Source of the DNA: Methanobacteriota archaeon
Lineage (GTDB): Archaea > Halobacteriota > Bog-38 > Methanoflorentales > Methanoflorentaceae
Direction: 5' to 3'
NCBI GenBank assembly: GCA_028679495.1
Contig: JAJRBK010000038.1
Location: 1 to 6,545 of the forward strand
Length of the DNA: 6,545 nucleotides
Shown: positions 5,825-6,545 of the stretch, in pieces
Numbering within the stretch: position 1 is the first letter of the stretch
How the letters are laid out: each line of letters starts with the position of its first letter
Position numbers and translations under genes: made by a program
Notes under the pieces: generated by a model
Database searches by the model: none
What the model was told of the DNA's origin: nothing
The model's input: the letters and a program-made list of their open reading frames with translations, nothing else

Positions 5825-5833
5825 AATACAACC

Positions 5834-6545
5834 GTGGACGCCATGCCTATTAGTTCACAAAATGTCGGAGAATATCTTATAGAGCGGCTTATGAGTCTGG
5901 GGGTGCGACACGTTTTTGGTGTCCCAGGCGATTACGTGCTCGGCTTTTTCAAGCAATTGAGCGACAGCCCATTAAACCTTATAGCGACGTGCGACGAGCT
6001 CAGCGCAGGCTATGCGGCTGATGCGTATGCGCGTATACGTGGAATAGGAGCTGTATGCGTCACCTACTGCGTTGGCGGTCTCAAGGTTGTAAACGCCGCG
6101 GCGCAGGCATATGCGGAAAAATCCCCCCTGGCGATCATCGCTGGGGCTCCAGGGATCGAGGAACGTGTAGGAAACCCGCTCCTTCATCACAAGGTGCGGA
6201 CGTTTGATACACAAAAGAAAGTATTTGAGGAAGTCACCGTTGCGTCCACGGTTTTGGATAACCCGCAGACTGCCTGCCAGGAGATCGATCGTGTCTTATC
6301 GAAAGCGCTTCAGTTTAAACGCCCGGTATATATCGAACTTCCGCGTGATATGACGTTTGCTCCTGCACAGCCATCGCGCCGCGCCTCGACGTTCGAAGAA
6401 GATGCGAGCGACCCACGTGTCTTGCAGAGCGCGCTTGAAGAAGCAGTGACGATGATTAACGAGGCACGGCAACCCGTCGTTATTGCGGGCGTTGAAATAC
6501 ATCGCTTCGGCTTGATTGATACCCTTCTTGCGCTCATCGATAAGA
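5834..6545 (+). CDS. Thiamine-diphosphate 2-oxoacid decarboxylase-like enzyme, N-terminal part
   Basis: The first 237 codons of a ThDP-dependent enzyme that runs off the window; full family members have about 550 residues. The Pyr domain and the start of the middle domain are present. FGVPGDYVL (28-36) carries Asp33, CDELSAGYAADAYAR (53-67) carries the cofactor-activating Glu55, and NPLLHHKVR (114-122) carries the His-His pair (118-119). The Asp, Glu and His-His set is typical of pyruvate and indolepyruvate decarboxylases rather than acetolactate synthase. The middle domain begins near R-P-V-Y-I-E-L-P-R-D-M. It probably decarboxylates a 2-oxoacid to an aldehyde using Mg-ThDP in the cytoplasm; the substrate cannot be told from this part. 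A GTG start is chosen because GGGAGG lies nine bases upstream. No lesions are seen in the visible portion. Confidence 0.9.
   Translation, partial: MDAMPISSQNVGEYLIERLMSLGVRHVFGVPGDYVLGFFKQLSDSPLNLIATCDELSAGYAADAYARIRGIGAVCVTYCVGGLKVVNAAAQAYAEKSPLAIIAGAPGIEERVGNPLLHHKVRTFDTQKKVFEEVTVASTVLDNPQTACQEIDRVLSKALQFKRPVYIELPRDMTFAPAQPSRRASTFEEDASDPRVLQSALEEAVTMINEARQPVVIAGVEIHRFGLIDTLLALIDK

Larger units (their letters stand above)
5497..5833 (+). other. 337-base non-coding region before the ThDP enzyme
   Basis: I recognise no gene here on either strand. It holds hairpin copy B (5641-5672), an A/T-rich patch GATTAAAAATAG (5688-5699) that may be a TATA box, and a hairpin at 5757-5778. GCTTGCT (5530-5536) and AGCAAGC (5599-5605) form a widely spaced inverted repeat. 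If transcription starts about 25 bases after 5695, the ThDP enzyme mRNA has a leader of roughly 110 bases. I do not see a thiamine riboswitch core. Confidence 0.45.

Noticed and set aside
5700..5833. Thiamine pyrophosphate riboswitch before the ThDP enzyme
   Set aside because: The conserved CUGAGA and the second-arm core are not present, and the enzyme uses ThDP as cofactor rather than making it.
1..6545. CRISPR array, insertion sequence, integrase or defence system
   Set aside because: No regularly spaced repeats, transposase or integrase motifs, terminal inverted repeats with target duplications, or defence-protein families were seen.

Overview
The window looks like chromosomal DNA from an archaeon, probably a euryarchaeon. 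Several starts have A/T-rich TATA-like boxes about 25-60 bases upstream, and one gene appears nearly leaderless. Ribosome binding sites, where present, match the archaeal 16S tail (GGAGG, GTGAT). The protein families (flavoredoxin-type flavin reductase, GT2-GtrA polyprenyl-phosphate glycosyltransferase, small lipoprotein with an Asn/Thr linker) are common in methanogen-related archaea. The species cannot be named from the sequence alone.

Layout: 1-274 is non-coding, with a TATA-like box and a hairpin. 275-578 (+) is a nitroreductase pseudogene with an internal, frame-changing deletion. 697-1134 (-) is a lipoprotein and 1227-1784 (-) a flavin reductase-like flavoprotein. A divergent promoter region (1785-1978) leads to 1979-3070 (+), a glycosyltransferase with a GtrA membrane domain. 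3143-3649 (-) is a DUF985-type cupin interrupted by one in-frame TAG. 3720-4454 (+) is a short-chain dehydrogenase lacking the catalytic Tyr. 4654-5496 (+) is an FkbM-type methyltransferase with an altered KxDxEG motif. After a 337-base gap, 5834 to the window end (+) is the N-terminal part of a thiamine-diphosphate-dependent 2-oxoacid decarboxylase-like enzyme.

The genes switch strand often and form no obvious operon or single pathway. Glycosyltransferase and FkbM methyltransferase could both serve surface glycan or lipid work, but they are 1.6 kb apart with unrelated genes between them. Nitroreductase, flavin reductase, SDR and decarboxylase are general redox or carbon enzymes. I see no defence system, mobile element or CRISPR array.

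The most notable pattern is that four of the eight genes carry a lesion or a change at a key motif position: the nitroreductase deletion, the cupin UAG, the SDR Tyr-to-Cys and the FkbM Asp-to-His. This suggests an accessory stretch under relaxed selection, or possibly sequence error. The cupin UAG is the most interesting case, because some archaea read UAG as pyrrolysine and here the codon sits inside a perfect 7-bp inverted repeat. A second lead is a hairpin-forming sequence that occurs in similar form near both ends of the window.
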